Part shown: positions 45,006 through 60,879 of the stretch, piece by piece
Layout: every line of letters starts with the position of its first letter
Numbering within the stretch: the stretch's first letter is position 1
Assembly: GCA_020152595.1 (NCBI GenBank)
Contig: JAIGNY010000912.1
Span: 346,001 to 410,000, forward strand
DNA: 64,000 nt
Source of the DNA: Chiridota heheva
Taxonomy: Eukaryota > Echinodermata > Holothuroidea > Apodida > Chiridotidae
Reading direction: 5' to 3'
Position numbers and translations under genes: made by a program
The notes under the pieces: generated by a model
Seen by the model: the letters and a program-made list of their open reading frames with translations, nothing else
What the model was told of the DNA's origin: nothing
Database searches by the model: none

Positions 45006-45391
45006 GACAGGTAATACAAAACTTGCAAATCAATTAGCATATGAAAAAATGCATCAGTAAAACCTTTTGGTTCTGGTTGGAAACTTAAGTCCATTTTCAG
45101 GAAAATTTGAAAGTGTTCAGAAATTTCTGTAATTTTCATGAAATATCCCTTAAATATCCCTTAAACTAAAATGTGTTAATGTCCTTTGTACAAACATTTC
45201 CCTTAACTTCATAATTTTTTCAGGTTTATTTGAATAATTCCCAATTGCAACAGTGAAAATAAAATCCTCTAAAATGGACAATTTTCCCCCACTACCCCCC
45301 TTCTTCCTACACCTCTGTCTTCCCCTAAAGACATATTATTTCAGATAAAGGTAACTAAATTTAAATACCCAAACTACTACCAACTAGACGT
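45006..45391 (-). other. 3' UTR of the ZNF474-like gene
   Basis: On the minus strand this follows the TGA at 45,392. TTTATT at 45,225-45,230 (AATAAA on the gene strand) is a candidate poly(A) signal about 160 bp after the stop. The C-rich patch near 45,287-45,302 is unexplained. Confidence 0.4.
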
Positions 45392-45540
45392 TCATTTTGG
45401 TTTGCATGATCTCTGATGAACCATGAGTCGATCAGGAAGAAAAGTCCGTCCACAGTTGGGGCAAGCAGCGAGGTTTTGTTGCGATGCCTTCCACGCCGCC
45501 TCGTTCATCGACTCAATAGAAACTTGGCCATCTGCGCCAC
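45392..45540 (-). CDS. ZNF474-like gene, exon 3: last C2HC finger and stop
   Basis: The 149-nt terminal coding exon on the minus strand follows an acceptor read as TTTTTTACCCAAAG. The first two bases complete a Gly codon split with exon 2. It encodes [18 protein letters not shown], then [18 protein letters not shown] and RSCKPK before TGA (residues 490-538). This is the seventh finger (C516, C519, H531, C535), of the '[13 protein letters not shown]' type, and it ends the protein three residues after the last cysteine. The acceptor's pyrimidine tract is short and A-interrupted on the gene strand, but phase and homology fix the boundary. Confidence 0.9.
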
Positions 45541-46010
<470 letters not shown>

Positions 46011-46193
46011 TCATGAAAAATACAAAAACAAGATTATAAGCATCTTTCTAGATCCCATTAACTGTTTTATCAATTAAACTTGAATAAACATGAAATGAAG
46101 CTTTTAAAATCTTACTACAATGAAACAGTAACAATTTATATGACACTTTCATGGTTTAACATCTGGGATTGAAACTGGTGGCTCAATGACTAA

Positions 46194-46898
46194 TTAAAGG
46201 AATATTCCCATGTTTTTTCCAACCTTTCATAAAAAGAGAAATTTTTAGAAACAATTTAGTACAAACAACATGTTGATATGTTATTCCAGGAGATATTCAA
46301 ATTTTAAGATTCACAAAAAATGTTAATAAACAAATAGAAAAAGGCTCAGTATGACATCATAGCAACACATTCTCCCACAAAGTTTATGTATTTCATTCAA
46401 ATCTATCATCCTTTTTTTATTACCAAAAGCTGCTAGAAAAATAAATTGATGAAAGTTAGGTATTTATATACATTGCCAAATATACCCTACTTTTGGAACA
46501 TTGTTTTGATCATACAGAAACAACCAATTAATGTTCAAAGAAATACATAAACATTTGCAATGGAATTGCCTCTTTGTCATCATCAAACACGAATTCATCA
46601 TACTGTACAAAAACTTTTAAATTCAATTGGTATATCTTTAAAAAATCCATCTGCTGAACGTAACACGATTTCAACTGGAGTTTTGTACCAAAATGGCTCT
46701 AGAAGTATGCTCTTTCAAATAAAATTTTACAAAAAACCATGGGAATACTACAAAAAACCATGGGAATATTACAAAATACCATGGAATATTACAAAAAACC
46801 ATGGGAATATTACAAAATACCATGGAACATTACAAAATACTGAGAATATTACAAAAAACCATGGTATATTACAAAAACCCATGGGAATATTTCTTTAA
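46194..46898. mobile_element. TTAA foldback element family 2, copy 2 (inverted), with internal minisatellite
   Basis: Flanked by TTAA, with ends AGGAATATTCCCATG and CATGGGAATATTTC. Internally it is the reverse complement of the element at 7604-8213. At 46,725-46,890 its right end has expanded into about eight 18-21-bp units of ATTACAAAAAACCATGGGAA. It lies in intron 1 of the ZNF474-like gene. Confidence 0.72.
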
Positions 46899-47234
46899 AC
46901 ATTTTCATTGTTTTACTAAGTTTGGCTGATATTCATTGTGTTCTGACAAAATATAAAGTTGTAATCTACTGCTAAATCATGTTGATGGCTATTTGTTGTT
47001 TATTTTTCATACTTTTTAGAGATCATCTGATACTTCTCGGTTGCCTGGAGGTAAGGTTGACAACATGTCCCCTGTATGCCCTTCCATTCCCTCAATTCTG
47101 CAGCACTTGTTCGTGGTACTGCTATTTCTTTTTAGAAGCCACAAAACGAAGTATTGTTAAATGTCTTGTCACATATCTTCTCCTAGATTTTGGATACCGA
47201 TGTTGAAATATTTTATAGTACCTTACAATTGTTA
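46899..47234 (-). other. ZNF474-like intron 1 sequence
   Basis: Nothing recognised between the foldback element and the SINE. Confidence 0.45.
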
Positions 47235-47480
47235 AGTTAAATCCATCCGAGCCATTAGGCCCATCAGGTCAGGGCTTATCCATGGTTTCTATGGCACAAG
47301 TAAATAAGAACACATGACTCTTCTGATGGGACACCAGTCCATCACAGCTTAACTCCCCAGCAGTGCTGGTACTCATTTTACAGCTGAGTGTACTGGAGCA
47401 TGTAAAGGGTCTTGCTCAATGACACAATGCAGCGCTCGAGGCGAGAATCGAACCCGGTACCTACACTAACCACTGAAGCA
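47235..47480 (-). mobile_element. tRNA-derived SINE, minus strand
   Basis: On the minus strand the head reads CAGTGGTTAGTGTAGG, an A-box-like stretch. About 10 bp later comes CCGGGTTCGATTCTCGCC, a good B box. GTGTCATTGAGCAAGACCCT and CTGTGATGGACTGGTGTCCC follow, both typical of tRNA-SINE bodies. The body resembles the remnant at 6715-7210. Confidence 0.6.
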
Positions 47481-47790
47481 TTGTACATCTGCAATTGTAG
47501 CTACTCATTTATTCATGACAGAAATAAGAAAAAGGGTGTAATCTTAGCAGACTGTACTCATCAAATTAAATATTCTAAAGTAATCCAAGTGACGTTAATG
47601 TGACCAGCTAGACTGTTGCCTGATTGACTTCATTAACTTTTCTCCACGTTTAGCATGTCATATTGTAGACTTTGGCACTTGCTATATCTTACCCTTCATC
47701 TGGTCATGGTAGTGGGTTAAAAAGTACAAACAGTAAAGTAATCAATCCAACAATTTTTGTGACAGTAACACGTGCACTACTTTAAGATGA

Positions 47791-49763
<1,973 letters not shown>

Positions 49764-50498
49764 CAGTGTAATGCCTGGGCCCAAAGGCCCCAGGAAATTT
49801 GGGGGCCAGAGGCCTCTTACTGGGAGTGAAGCGAGTGTCAATTATGCTGGTGGCCAGGGGTCTCTGGCGCGAATGCAATTTCAACAATTTAGAGGTAGTA
49901 GAATTGGATTTCAGAGACACATTATTAAGAACATTATTATGCAATTTGTGAACTTTAATTTATAATTTACTTACAAATTAAAAAGCACACTGGACAACTA
50001 AAACAAAAACTCAACATTGTAGGAACCTTCTAAAAAATTTTTTAAACAATTTCATGAATTTGTTTTGTGTTTTGACCTTTATTTTTTCGGTCCTGCTGCT
50101 TTTAAAAGGCCTAACATAATTGACAAATGAGAGACCCCTCCATTTATCGATCCATGTTGTCTGTTTCAATTGGGGCTCAATCTAAACACAAGACAAGGGA
50201 GCCCATTGGTATTTATCGTGGGGCAGTAGGGGCTTATTTCGACTCTTGTCTTTTGTTTAGACTAAATGGGGACCTCAGTCACAACAAATGACAAGGGGCC
50301 CCAGGTCAAATTATTGAGAACTTAGAGGGTCCTGACTGGATGATAAATAAAATGTCTATCTCTTTTAGACTTTTGTTGAGTTCATAGGGAAATTAAGTTA
50401 TTTTCATATTGTTCTTTACATTTTCTCCCACTTTTTATTTTTCTGGAGGTCTTCTTTGGGTCGGAGGCCCTGGGTTCTGCCCCTGTGTAGCCGTACTG
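49764..50498. mobile_element. Possible hAT-like non-autonomous element
   Basis: CAGTGTAATGCCTGGGCCCA at the left and CTGTGTAGCCGTACTG at the right are loosely inverted, with GGGCCC/CCCAGG-rich subterminal sequence on both sides. The GC-rich ends contrast with the AT-rich flanks. Boundaries and target duplication are uncertain. Confidence 0.3.
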
Positions 50499-51639
50499 TG
50501 CTAAGGACAATTACACAAGCAAGTCAACTAAGCACAATCTTTCATGCAAAATGAACTACTTTAGTCACTCCCTTTAAATATGAGGTAAAAATTAGCATAA
50601 ATTTCCATTTTTACAAAATGAAATGTCATCTGGTTTTAGCTATCACTTATCAGGGTGTGCAGAAGCTCATTATTGGTCACATCATAATGAAATGATATAA
50701 TTATTCATGGTGCATTGTTTTTGTCTTTAATGTTTTGCATGATAATATTCTTTTTATAGTCTTTAAATTAAAATACAGCTCCTCCTAAAATATCTCAAAA
50801 TCATGTATTGCTGTATAAATCCAGTTGAACCATAGAGAGACTTACTATTTATAGGTCACATGCTTTTGCTTCTTTCATAAAAACTCTTTAATCCCTGGTG
50901 CTGAAGATGAATCCCATTCAAATCTATTCTCTGCAAAAAAACAAAAAAAAAGATGTTTTTTTTTTTACAACTGAAAAAAGAAGAGTTAAATACTTCCTGA
51001 AGACTACTCCCAATTGCCTTAAAAATTCAAATCGTTTTATTGGCAAAATCAAATGTTTGATCAAAAACAACCTAAAATTTGGGGTGAAAATATCTTTCAC
51101 AATATTTTATCTGTTGTTATTTAGTCATTTACTAATAGATTATAGTATGTCAACGAATTTGATGGTGAATGCAAATAAACTGCTGTTTCAGTCTAACGTG
51201 GCTTACAAAGTAGCTCCATTTTTTGTTTTTTGTTCACAGGCCTACCTGTAGAGAAACCTTTTTAAAGTCATTTCATATGTAGGCCTAGCTATTTCCAAAT
51301 TATGCAATAATAAGTAACAAACACAAGAGTCACAATACAAAAACAAAGTACTGTCCATACAATATTTCAAAAACATAATATAAGAATGATTCTGGTCCTG
51401 CAGCTACTAAAAGTTTAAATCATAGTACACCTAGGTGCAGTACATTTGGAAAAGGAGATTTAATTGAAGGAGATTTATTTACGAAACATTCAATAGCGAT
51501 AACATATGTGCATGAACATGCAAATCTGGTAATATTGAAAGCAAAGATATCGCCCCATAAATACAGTACAATCAGAAGTGAACGTCGCCATGCAAGTAAT
51601 GTCACTTCCACTTTTCAAGTTTCCTTAGTCTTACCATTT
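50499..51639. other. Intergenic, nothing recognised
   Basis: AT-rich with A and T runs near 50,935-50,970. Open frames have no recognisable content. Confidence 0.5.
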
Positions 51640-52000
51640 ATTAGTACCAAGGTTGAGGTAAGTAAGTCTTGTAAATTTGTTGCCTTCTTTCTACAGATTA
51701 TGACTTGCAGTCTAGCAAAGTTTCTACCTATTGCAATCCGTCAGGCTCAAATTGTTATACTTTTAAGAAGGTCCTTAAGACTCATCTTTTTCCTACAGAA
51801 TAAGTTTTATATAATTTTGTTGCCTATAATATTTAATTTCTTGTTGTATTTATCTAGTTTTTGATTTTTACCAATTCTTTTATGCTTGTATATTGTCCTG
51901 CAGTTCTTTATTCTTTGATATTGCATATTAAGAGTTTGTCTATGTAATATCAATTTTATTGTATAGTATGTCGATCTACGAGAAAGGCGCTATATATATA

Positions 52001-52038
<38 letters not shown>

Positions 52039-52041
52039 TAG
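51640..52041 (+). mobile_element. 5'-truncated CR1/L2-like LINE 3' end
   Basis: TTTAAGAAGGTCCTTAAGAC encodes FKKVLKTHLF-type sequence, the usual last residues of a CR1/L2/RTE-like ORF2, followed by a stop at TAA. A 3' UTR ends GAGAAAGGCGCTATATATAT and a (TAA)n tail at 52,002-52,036. Only the terminal ~400 bp is present. Confidence 0.65.
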
Positions 52042-53179
52042 GCAGGAAAGGAGGAGAAATGAGAATACAAATGAAATTAACTAAATAATGGCGGATTTCC
52101 TTATAGTTTGTATTTCTACCATAGAATTGTTCTTGACAAGTGTGATCTATAATCATCACTGAACAGTTGCTGTTGGTATGTATAAATAATCTTTCTTTTT
52201 TAATTCTTTCTAGTCCTGATGTGACTTTGGATTCCATCGATGAATAAAATGCTGAATTACAGAAAAACAACTGTAAAACATTAAATATAAGCCTATCTTA
52301 AATTAATAAAAGACGGCATATTTGTATAGTTTGAGTGTACCTGCTATGGAGATATAAAATCTATCAAATTAAATATTTTTGATGGAAAATTATATGCATA
52401 AAAGAAAGATAAAGAAAACAAACAAAACTTCATAGAAATTCTTTTTCAAAGGTCGCGTTCTGGTATCAGACTTTCAACAGTGAGGATGAAATAGGATGAA
52501 CTGCAGTCTGCACTACTGTAAAAATAAAATCACAAAATATTTTATAAATTTACTACTGAAAAGATCACTTTTATGGTTTAAAACACTATGCAAATTTATC
52601 TATAGCAATTATGACACACAATTACAGGAATTGTAAGGAACTGCACAAGACCTACAGTACCAATGCAAGCAGTTTTGACACCAGCGAGACAGAAAAAGCT
52701 GCGCTATGTTTATTGCAGCGATCGACAACTTTTATGACTTTAAAATTACGGGGAAATATGTACAAAGCGCACTTAAAAAAATTATGGGAGAATACACATC
52801 GAAATTAACAACATCAACTTACACGGATCTCAGATATTTGTATTCCTAATATTACGTCCTGGTCCAAAAAAATTGTTTAAAACTTTAACAAAACAAGTTT
52901 CCAAAGATAACGAAAATTTTGTTTTAACTTCTCCATCATAGAAAATAAAAGAAAACAAATAATATAAAAGCTGTAAAACTGCAGACAAATGCTATTTCCT
53001 TGTTTTGAAAATGTATGTTCTACTTCCATCTTTGCAAATGACAAAGAATGAAAAACTCCATAAACCAGTGGTACATTCCTTCCAAGCAAAAAGCTGTCGC
53101 CCCAGTAAATGGCTGCCAAGCTAATGTATAGCAAATTATAACCACATATTACAGTACATCGCATCAGTATAAGTTCTGT
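52042..53179. other. Intergenic, nothing recognised
   Basis: Possible introns or flank of the short ORF at 53,180-53,299. I see no supported exon. Confidence 0.4.
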
Positions 53180-53299
53180 TTAACGCAAAATCATAAGAAC
53201 TGTGTCAGAAATGATATGCCGTCCGCGTCCTCCTTCACATGTTACTACTTCTGGGTGGTTTATAACCTGGCGATAGGTTTCCTCAAACTCCTTGGCCAT
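53180..53299 (-). CDS. Unrecognised 39-codon ORF, possible first exon or uORF
   Basis: On the minus strand, ATG in a fair context (GCGCAGCATGG) opens a frame reading MAKEFEETYRQVINHPE, then VVTCEGGRGRHIISD, and stops at TAA. The first 17 residues have the composition and codon use of a real protein N-terminus and stand out from the AT-rich surroundings. I do not recognise the family. CAG/GTTATA at codons 11-12 or GAA/GTAGTA at codons 17-18 could be donors, in which case only the beginning is coding. It lies on the same strand as, and 4 kb upstream of, the ZNF474-like gene, so it could be the first exon of a separate gene or an upstream exon of that gene. Confidence 0.3.
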   Translation of the reverse strand: MAKEFEETYRQVINHPEVVTCEGGRGRHIISDTVLMILR

Positions 53300-53499
53300 G
53301 CTGCGCTAAGTTGTTGAAAGACATGTTTAACTGCATGCATGACACTTTTATGTAAACATTCAAAATGGAGGAAAGCCATAAAAAAAGACAACAATACCAA
53401 AACAGGGAGGGGGAGTGGACATCTAGCATTTTGTGAAGTGAGAAATATGAGGAAATTCACTGAGCACAGGAGAGGGATGATGGAAGCATCGCCTTATCT

Positions 53500-54240
53500 T
53501 CATTCGGGGAAACAAATCATGAAAATGGGGAGGGGGAAGGGACAACATCTTATACAAAGTATGTTTTCACAGTAAAAAGAATTCCCCCACCTCAAATTCA
53601 ATGTTTGGCAATCAAATTTGCCGTTTGACACCTGCAAACAGGGAGATCTTAACAAAGAACCGTGGCACTGCTGCCCCCACCCCGCCCTACCCACCCCTTC
53701 TTCCTATTCATAATACTTCCATTTTTTGGGGCAGAAATTTAGGAAAATGGGTGAGGGGACAATACGATCTACAAAATTATGTTTTCATGAAAGAGAATGC
53801 CCCCGCCCTAAATTCAATAGTTTAACGATCCCAGTTTGTCGCTTTAAGTTGCAAACAAGCTAGAAGATTTTAACAAAAATCCACTCCCCTGCCTCCCTCA
53901 CCCCCTTCTTGCTGTCATAATACTTTAATTTTTGTGGAGATATAGAAGAAAATTGGAGAGGGGATGAGATAATCTACCAAATTGTTTTCATAAAGGAGAA
54001 TGCCCCACCCTAAATTCTATAGCCTGATAATATTAAATTAAATATGTAGAAGAATTAATAACTCTGGAGTACCCCTCCAAATTGCTTTTCACCGCTGTGA
54101 TCCCCCGTCCCTTACCCATAACCACTAAACTCAAGTTTATGTCTTTAGACTTCAAATATTTGGAAGACAATATAAGAATAGGGAGGGGGTATATATCTTT
54201 GTAAGTATTTCCCTTTAAATGTGCCAATCTTAATTAATCG
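53500..54240. repeat. ~210-220-bp tandem repeat, 3 diverged units
   Basis: Shared blocks recur in the same order: GATAATCTACCAAATTGTTTTCATA-like, GAGAATGCCCCCGCCCTAAA, TTAACAAAAATCCACTCCCC and CACCCCCTTCTTGCTGTCAT. The first occurs near 53,540, 53,757 and 53,965. The G/C-poor text alternates with CCCC-rich patches. No coding function. Confidence 0.7.
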
Positions 54241-55349
54241 GACCACACTAGGCCAAAGTCCAGACGCAGCTGGCGTCAATCTGTAAACAATCTGTTAAAG
54301 GTGCTGGGAGTGAGGCAGAGGCATTATTTAAGATTCTTTAGATGTTTGCCATGTTTTTGCAGTATGTGTTTCACAGAGATTAATGTTATTGGAGTTTAAT
54401 GTTCTTAAGTTACGGGTAAGAATAATAATATTTCTGTTGGAAGGAAAGACATTTTCGCATTATCTAATTTATAAAGAAATAATTGTACCTGGGCTTATCA
54501 AATAGTGGGAGCAGCATATATGTTTCTGTTTACTTACGTCGCTGATTTCAAACTTTCAGGCAGATTTTGATGCGTTCTTTTCAACATTGGAAGTCTACAC
54601 TGCTTAGTACAGAATTGTATTTGTTCTCATTTTATAATTTTTCCTATTCTTTTCTTTCGCGTTTCACTTTTACTGTATAATGGAATTACATAATAAAAAG
54701 TTTTTAATAATGTTTCTTAATATTTTGGTGGAAATATTTCACGAGTTAAAATTTTACCCGACTATTTGGAATACTATATACTTCGGAATAAAACATGGAA
54801 ATCTCAGTAAATTTAACTTGTTTATCTTTATTGCGCTGATCCTTTTTATTTCGCTTATCATTTTAGTTTTAGTTTATATTAATTTATTTAATTTTTACTT
54901 CATGATTTATCAAAAATGGTCACGCCTCCCCAATAGTGCAAATGCAAGTTGCATTGGGGCCACGGTTCATTACTTTTCAGGTTGTAATTTTTTGTTGAAC
55001 TTATTGAAAATAAATAATGATCGTAAATCTCTGTGGTACACTCTGCATTGTCCCTACCAATTCATTGTGGGCTGAACTGTGTCGTTTGAAAAGACAAGGA
55101 AAATGAAATAATTAATTTTGCTTAAAACGGCAATTTCCATCACTTTAAAAGTATTATCTGAACTAAAGACATTGAGTGAAATTTGCAGGTTCGGTACGTG
55201 TGCAAATGTTAAGTAGACCCGAGGACCTTTTTTGTTGAAAGAAACAAGACTTGTGATTGGAAAATAATGCTTGTGATAGTATCTTTGTATTTAAAAATAA
55301 AATCACAAGTTGCATGAAAACCAATACCACGTTTATGGCTTTAAGAATA
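54241..55349. other. Intergenic, nothing recognised
   Basis: The open frame at 54,680-55,075 is AT-driven and hydrophobic with no family resemblance. No repeat is identified. Confidence 0.5.
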
Positions 55350-55440
55350 GGGTTTTTTTTTTTTTTTTGACGGTTTACCGGCCGCTTTACTGGCTTTTTA
55401 CCGGCGCTTCACTGGCGCTTTACCGGCGTTAAAATTACCA
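55350..55440. repeat. Poly-T followed by TTTACCGGCGC short repeats
   Basis: A 17-bp T run, then about five diverged ~12-15-bp units around CTTTACCGGCG. The CG dinucleotides are unusual for this AT-rich DNA. Confidence 0.6.
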
Positions 55441-55490
55441 GTGCAATTATCAAACTGCTCCAATCGGTACTGTAAAGTGCTGCTTCTTTA

Positions 55491-55512
55491 TGACGTCATT
55501 GCGTCATGACGT
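55491..55512. promoter_or_regulatory. CRE-like motif cluster
   Basis: TGACGTCATTGCGTCATGAC holds a perfect palindromic CRE (TGACGTCA) and a second GCGTCATGACG palindrome side by side. CREB/ATF binding is possible. No start site or gene is attached to it, so function is speculative. Confidence 0.2.
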
Positions 55513-57560
<2,048 letters not shown>

Positions 57561-57985
57561 TGAAATTTGGTAAACTTATTGGGATATTTGGTAAACTTAT
57601 TGGGATATTTGGTAAACTTATTGGGATATTTGGTAAACTTATAGGAATATTTGGTCAAATTATTGGGATATTTGGTCAAATTATTAGGTTATTTGGTAAA
57701 ATCATTGGGATATCTGGTAAAATTATTGGGATATCTGGTCAAATTGGGCAACATTTTATTTCTCTCATCAATTTTATTCAGCATGTCCCAAAGTTTAAGC
57801 AAATTACCCGAAAATGAAGGAAATTTCACGAAAATTGAAGAAAATTTATGAAAATGAAGGAAATTTTTCCAAAAATTGAAGTAAATTTCTATAAATATTT
57901 CATGAGAGGGAACCCTTTCAACGCCCTACCCTTTCCCTCACTTTTTAAAGGAGAATTATGGCCCTGGTTACATGCAGATATCATA
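57561..57985 (+). repeat. Dispersed repeat D, copy 1, with 21-bp minisatellite
   Basis: About eight copies of TTTGGTAAACTTATTGGGATA (57,566-57,740) lead into GGGCAACATTTTATTTCTCT, CAAAGTTTAAGCAAATTACC, runs of GAAAATGAAGGAAATTT and ATATTTCATGAGAGGGAACC. It closes with AAAGGAGAATTATGGCCCTG. The same series occurs at 59,190-59,497. It is non-coding and probably part of a larger transposable element. Confidence 0.8.
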
Positions 57986-59189
57986 TTTGCAACCATTCCA
58001 CCCAGGCAGAGGCGTATTCAACTTTCGGTGCGGAAAAGGGAGGGGGGGCGGCAAACGGTAATTATCAAAAAAGGGCGGTATTCAGAGATAAAAGAAGCTG
58101 GGAGATGGGGAAACTAACCTCTGGTAGTATTTCACTTTCCCGGAGAATGCTTTCTCCCGGTTGGAAAGTAAAATTGGTTGTCAATAATTAATATTAAATT
58201 TACAAGATAACCCTTTAAAAAGGGCTGTCGTGGCATTATATATTTGTTGCATTGATAGTAATAAAGAAAGCAGTGACATGTGTGAGGGGCTATTGGGGGC
58301 TTTCTCCCCCTCACCTCCCAAAATTATGTGGAAGCCATCAATATAATTAACTAAAATATAAAATGAACCATGTGTGGCAATTTTTGCAATCGTAGGTTCC
58401 CCTATCGACTGAGCTATCAGTAATTTTGGACCAAATCATATTTGTTACGCTTGGTTGTCGCTCATGTCCACAAGGATTTTCGCCGACTTAACATGTAAAT
58501 TTGCAAAGCACCATGTCCATACAGTAATGTACGCTATGCTTTAAGTTTCCATTGCCTTTACCTTAACCTATTCAGATTCAGGTTGCAAGATTACTTTAGC
58601 AGATGGAAAGTGGCGTACGTACCCACGCTAACATGTTCTTAACTTAGCTGTTGAAGTTTCCACTTAGACTAGCCTCGTTCATTTCAAATTTCAAATAATA
58701 TAATTTTCCTTCACTATCTCTTTGTGACTCTTCAAAAAATATTTTGGTGTAATAAATATTTTCTATTATGTTTCTGAAACAGTCATAATATATCAAGGAT
58801 ATCATTCTTCATATCACGTTTTGGAGGTGGCTATTAAAATATCGAATTGGCAGCGGAACTTTTCGTCTGCATTCCTCAACGTTGCCAATTTACATGATTT
58901 TTGCAAATAAATACAACGCTATAAATTTTTGAATTAGCATTCTGAAATTTATTGTAGCGTCGTAACCATTAAAATTCTTCAATAAATAAGACTTAATTTG
59001 AAGTCCATATTCTCTTCATTAAATGAAATCTAAAAAATAATTTTCAATTAAAAAATGGCGGATTTTGAGCATGTAGTTTACAATACTAGACCTGTCGCGT
59101 CGTGAGAGCTACGACACAACAAATAAAGGTATAATAACATGTTTTAGGTATTTTCTTATAGTGTTAAATGTATTAAAAATACAATTTTG
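57986..59189. other. Intergenic; weak tRNA-like phrase at ~58,390-58,420
   Basis: On the minus strand CTGATAGCTCAGTCGATAGG resembles a tRNA D arm, but no acceptor stem, anticodon arm or T arm follows. Otherwise AT-rich with nothing recognised. Confidence 0.45.
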
Positions 59190-59497
59190 AAATGTTAGTA
59201 AAATTATTGGAAATGAAATGTTAGCAAAATTATTGAAAAATTTGGTAAAATTATTGAGATATTTGGTAAAATTTGGCAACATTTTCTTTCTCTTATGAAT
59301 TTTGTTCAGCATATTCCAAAGTTTAAGCAAATTGCCCAAAAATTAAGGAATTTTTCCTGAAAATGAAGGAAATGAAAGAAAACTTTCCGAAAATTAAAGT
59401 ATATTTCCAGAAATATTTCATGAGAGAGGACCCTTTAAACGCCATACCCTGCCCCCCGCCCCCTCCACTTTGTAAAGGAGAATTATGGCCCTGGCTT
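59190..59497 (+). repeat. Dispersed repeat D, copy 2
   Basis: TTATTGAGATATTTGGTAAA, TTTGGCAACATTTTCTTTCT, CAAAGTTTAAGCAAATTGCC, ATATTTCATGAGAGAGGACC and AAAGGAGAATTATGGCCCTG follow the order of copy 1 at 57,561, in the same orientation. It ends at the (ATC)n tract. Confidence 0.8.
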
Positions 59498-59557
59498 ACA
59501 TTATTATTATCATCATCATCATCATCATCATCGTCATCATCATCATCATCATTGTCA

Positions 59558-59590
<33 letters not shown>

Positions 59591-59605
59591 TCATTATCAT
59601 CATCG

Positions 59606-59655
<50 letters not shown>

Positions 59656-59695
59656 GTCATCATTATCATCATCATCATCATCATCATCAATACAA
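59498..59695. repeat. (ATC)n/(GTC)n trinucleotide tract, ~198 bp
   Basis: Mostly ATC, with a central block of GTC/GTCG repeats at 59,557-59,590. It lies exactly where the minus-strand LINE at 59,696-60,470 should have its 3' tail, so it is probably a (GAT)n tail that expanded. The poly-Ser, poly-Ile and poly-Met frames are artefacts. Confidence 0.95.
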
Positions 59696-60470
59696 TAAAA
59701 GACACAAATTTAACAAAATATACAGATATATAAATCGTAAATGTAAATATAAAAATGGTAAAAAAAAGGGTAAAATATGTACAATAAATATGTGTAAAAT
59801 GGGAAAAGCATAGAAAAAAACCGACATTAGAAATTGTATAAAAGCACGATTAATAGAAAACAGATATAAAAAGAAAGGATTTTACAAATTTCTTAAAAAT
59901 CATCTATGTTTTTGGCACACTTGGCTTCATCAGATAAATTATTCCACAATGTAGCAGCTGAATGATCAAATCGCCCGTTCCGTACTTAGTAGTTTATGAC
60001 AGGTTTCGTAAGTAATGACTTGGATTCTGATCGAAGAGATCGAGTTGGCTGGTATTTATGTATTAAATCAGTGAGGTAAACAGGGGCTAAACCATTCAGT
60101 GACATATATGTATATAAAAGGATTTTACAACTGGAGCCTGCAGTGAATGGGCAACCAATGTAAGTCACGTAAGGCAGGTGTAATGTGTTCATGTCTACGA
60201 GTGCGACTACCTACAAGCCGTGCAGGGCAATTTGGACGATCTGAAGGCGGGTGGTGCGGTTATGAGGCAGACCATATAGTAGGGAATTGCAGTAATCCAA
60301 TTTTGATGTCACAAGGGCATGGATTAAGGTCTTACAAGCATCATCAGTTATATACCTCCTAATTTTGCCAATATTTTGGATCTGCCAATAACATGTCTGC
60401 AGTGCATCACACCGTCTCCCGCACCCGACCTTAGTGAAAAGTGGCCAATGGTTGGGTGACACTCACCGTT
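59696..60470 (-). mobile_element. 5'-truncated CR1/RTE-like LINE, minus strand
   Basis: Broken into several frames. On the minus strand it reads IRRYITDDACKTLIHALVTS, KLDYCNSLLYGLPHNRT, LLYTYMSLNGLAPVYLTDLI, HKYQPTRSLRSESKSLL and finally LWNNLSDEAKCAKNIDDF. This is the well-known C-terminal thumb region of CR1/L2/RTE-type reverse transcriptases. Missing pieces and stops show that it is dead. The 3' end meets the trinucleotide tract. Confidence 0.85.
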
Positions 60471-60665
60471 CTTCGGAGGGACGTAAAGCCGTCGGTCCCG
60501 ATGGTAGGAGTTTCACCCCCTGTCTGGTTCTCTGAACACTTCTCCAAAGAGCATTGTTAACCCGGTGTTCATCCACTTTCCATCTTGGCAAATTCATTGG
60601 GTCCACACTGAAAACACGTCATTGTGACTTACGTGTGCTTTCCCTGGCATATGCCTCAAGTGGAA
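60471..60665. mobile_element. SINE/LINE-like fragment
   Basis: CCGTTCTTCGGAGGGACGTA followed by AAGCCGTCGGTCCCG is a phrase seen at the ends of many invertebrate retroelements. The block is GC-richer than its surroundings. Boundaries are uncertain. Confidence 0.35.
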
Positions 60666-60879
60666 TACAAATACAAGTAAAATATGATTAGTTTGAAAAA
60701 AGGAAACTACTAAGGTAAAATTTGCAAAAAATCTAAGATCGCATTTGGTAGACACCTGACTGAATATTCTAGGGCAGATTCACAATACATAATTATGTAT
60801 GCGCTTTACGATACCTTCTAATATGTTCTCTAGGGGAGGCTGTCACGCGTTTCAGGGCTTTGTTTTAAGAAATTCTTAG

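Noticed and set aside
54680..55075. 131-codon hydrophobic ORF as a membrane protein
   Set aside because: AT-driven composition, no family pattern and no supporting context.
58385..58425. tRNA-like D-arm phrase on the minus strand
   Set aside because: No acceptor, anticodon or T stems can be drawn.
59363..59733. Poly-Ser, poly-Ile and poly-Met ORFs
   Set aside because: Translation of the (ATC)n/(GTC)n tract in three frames.
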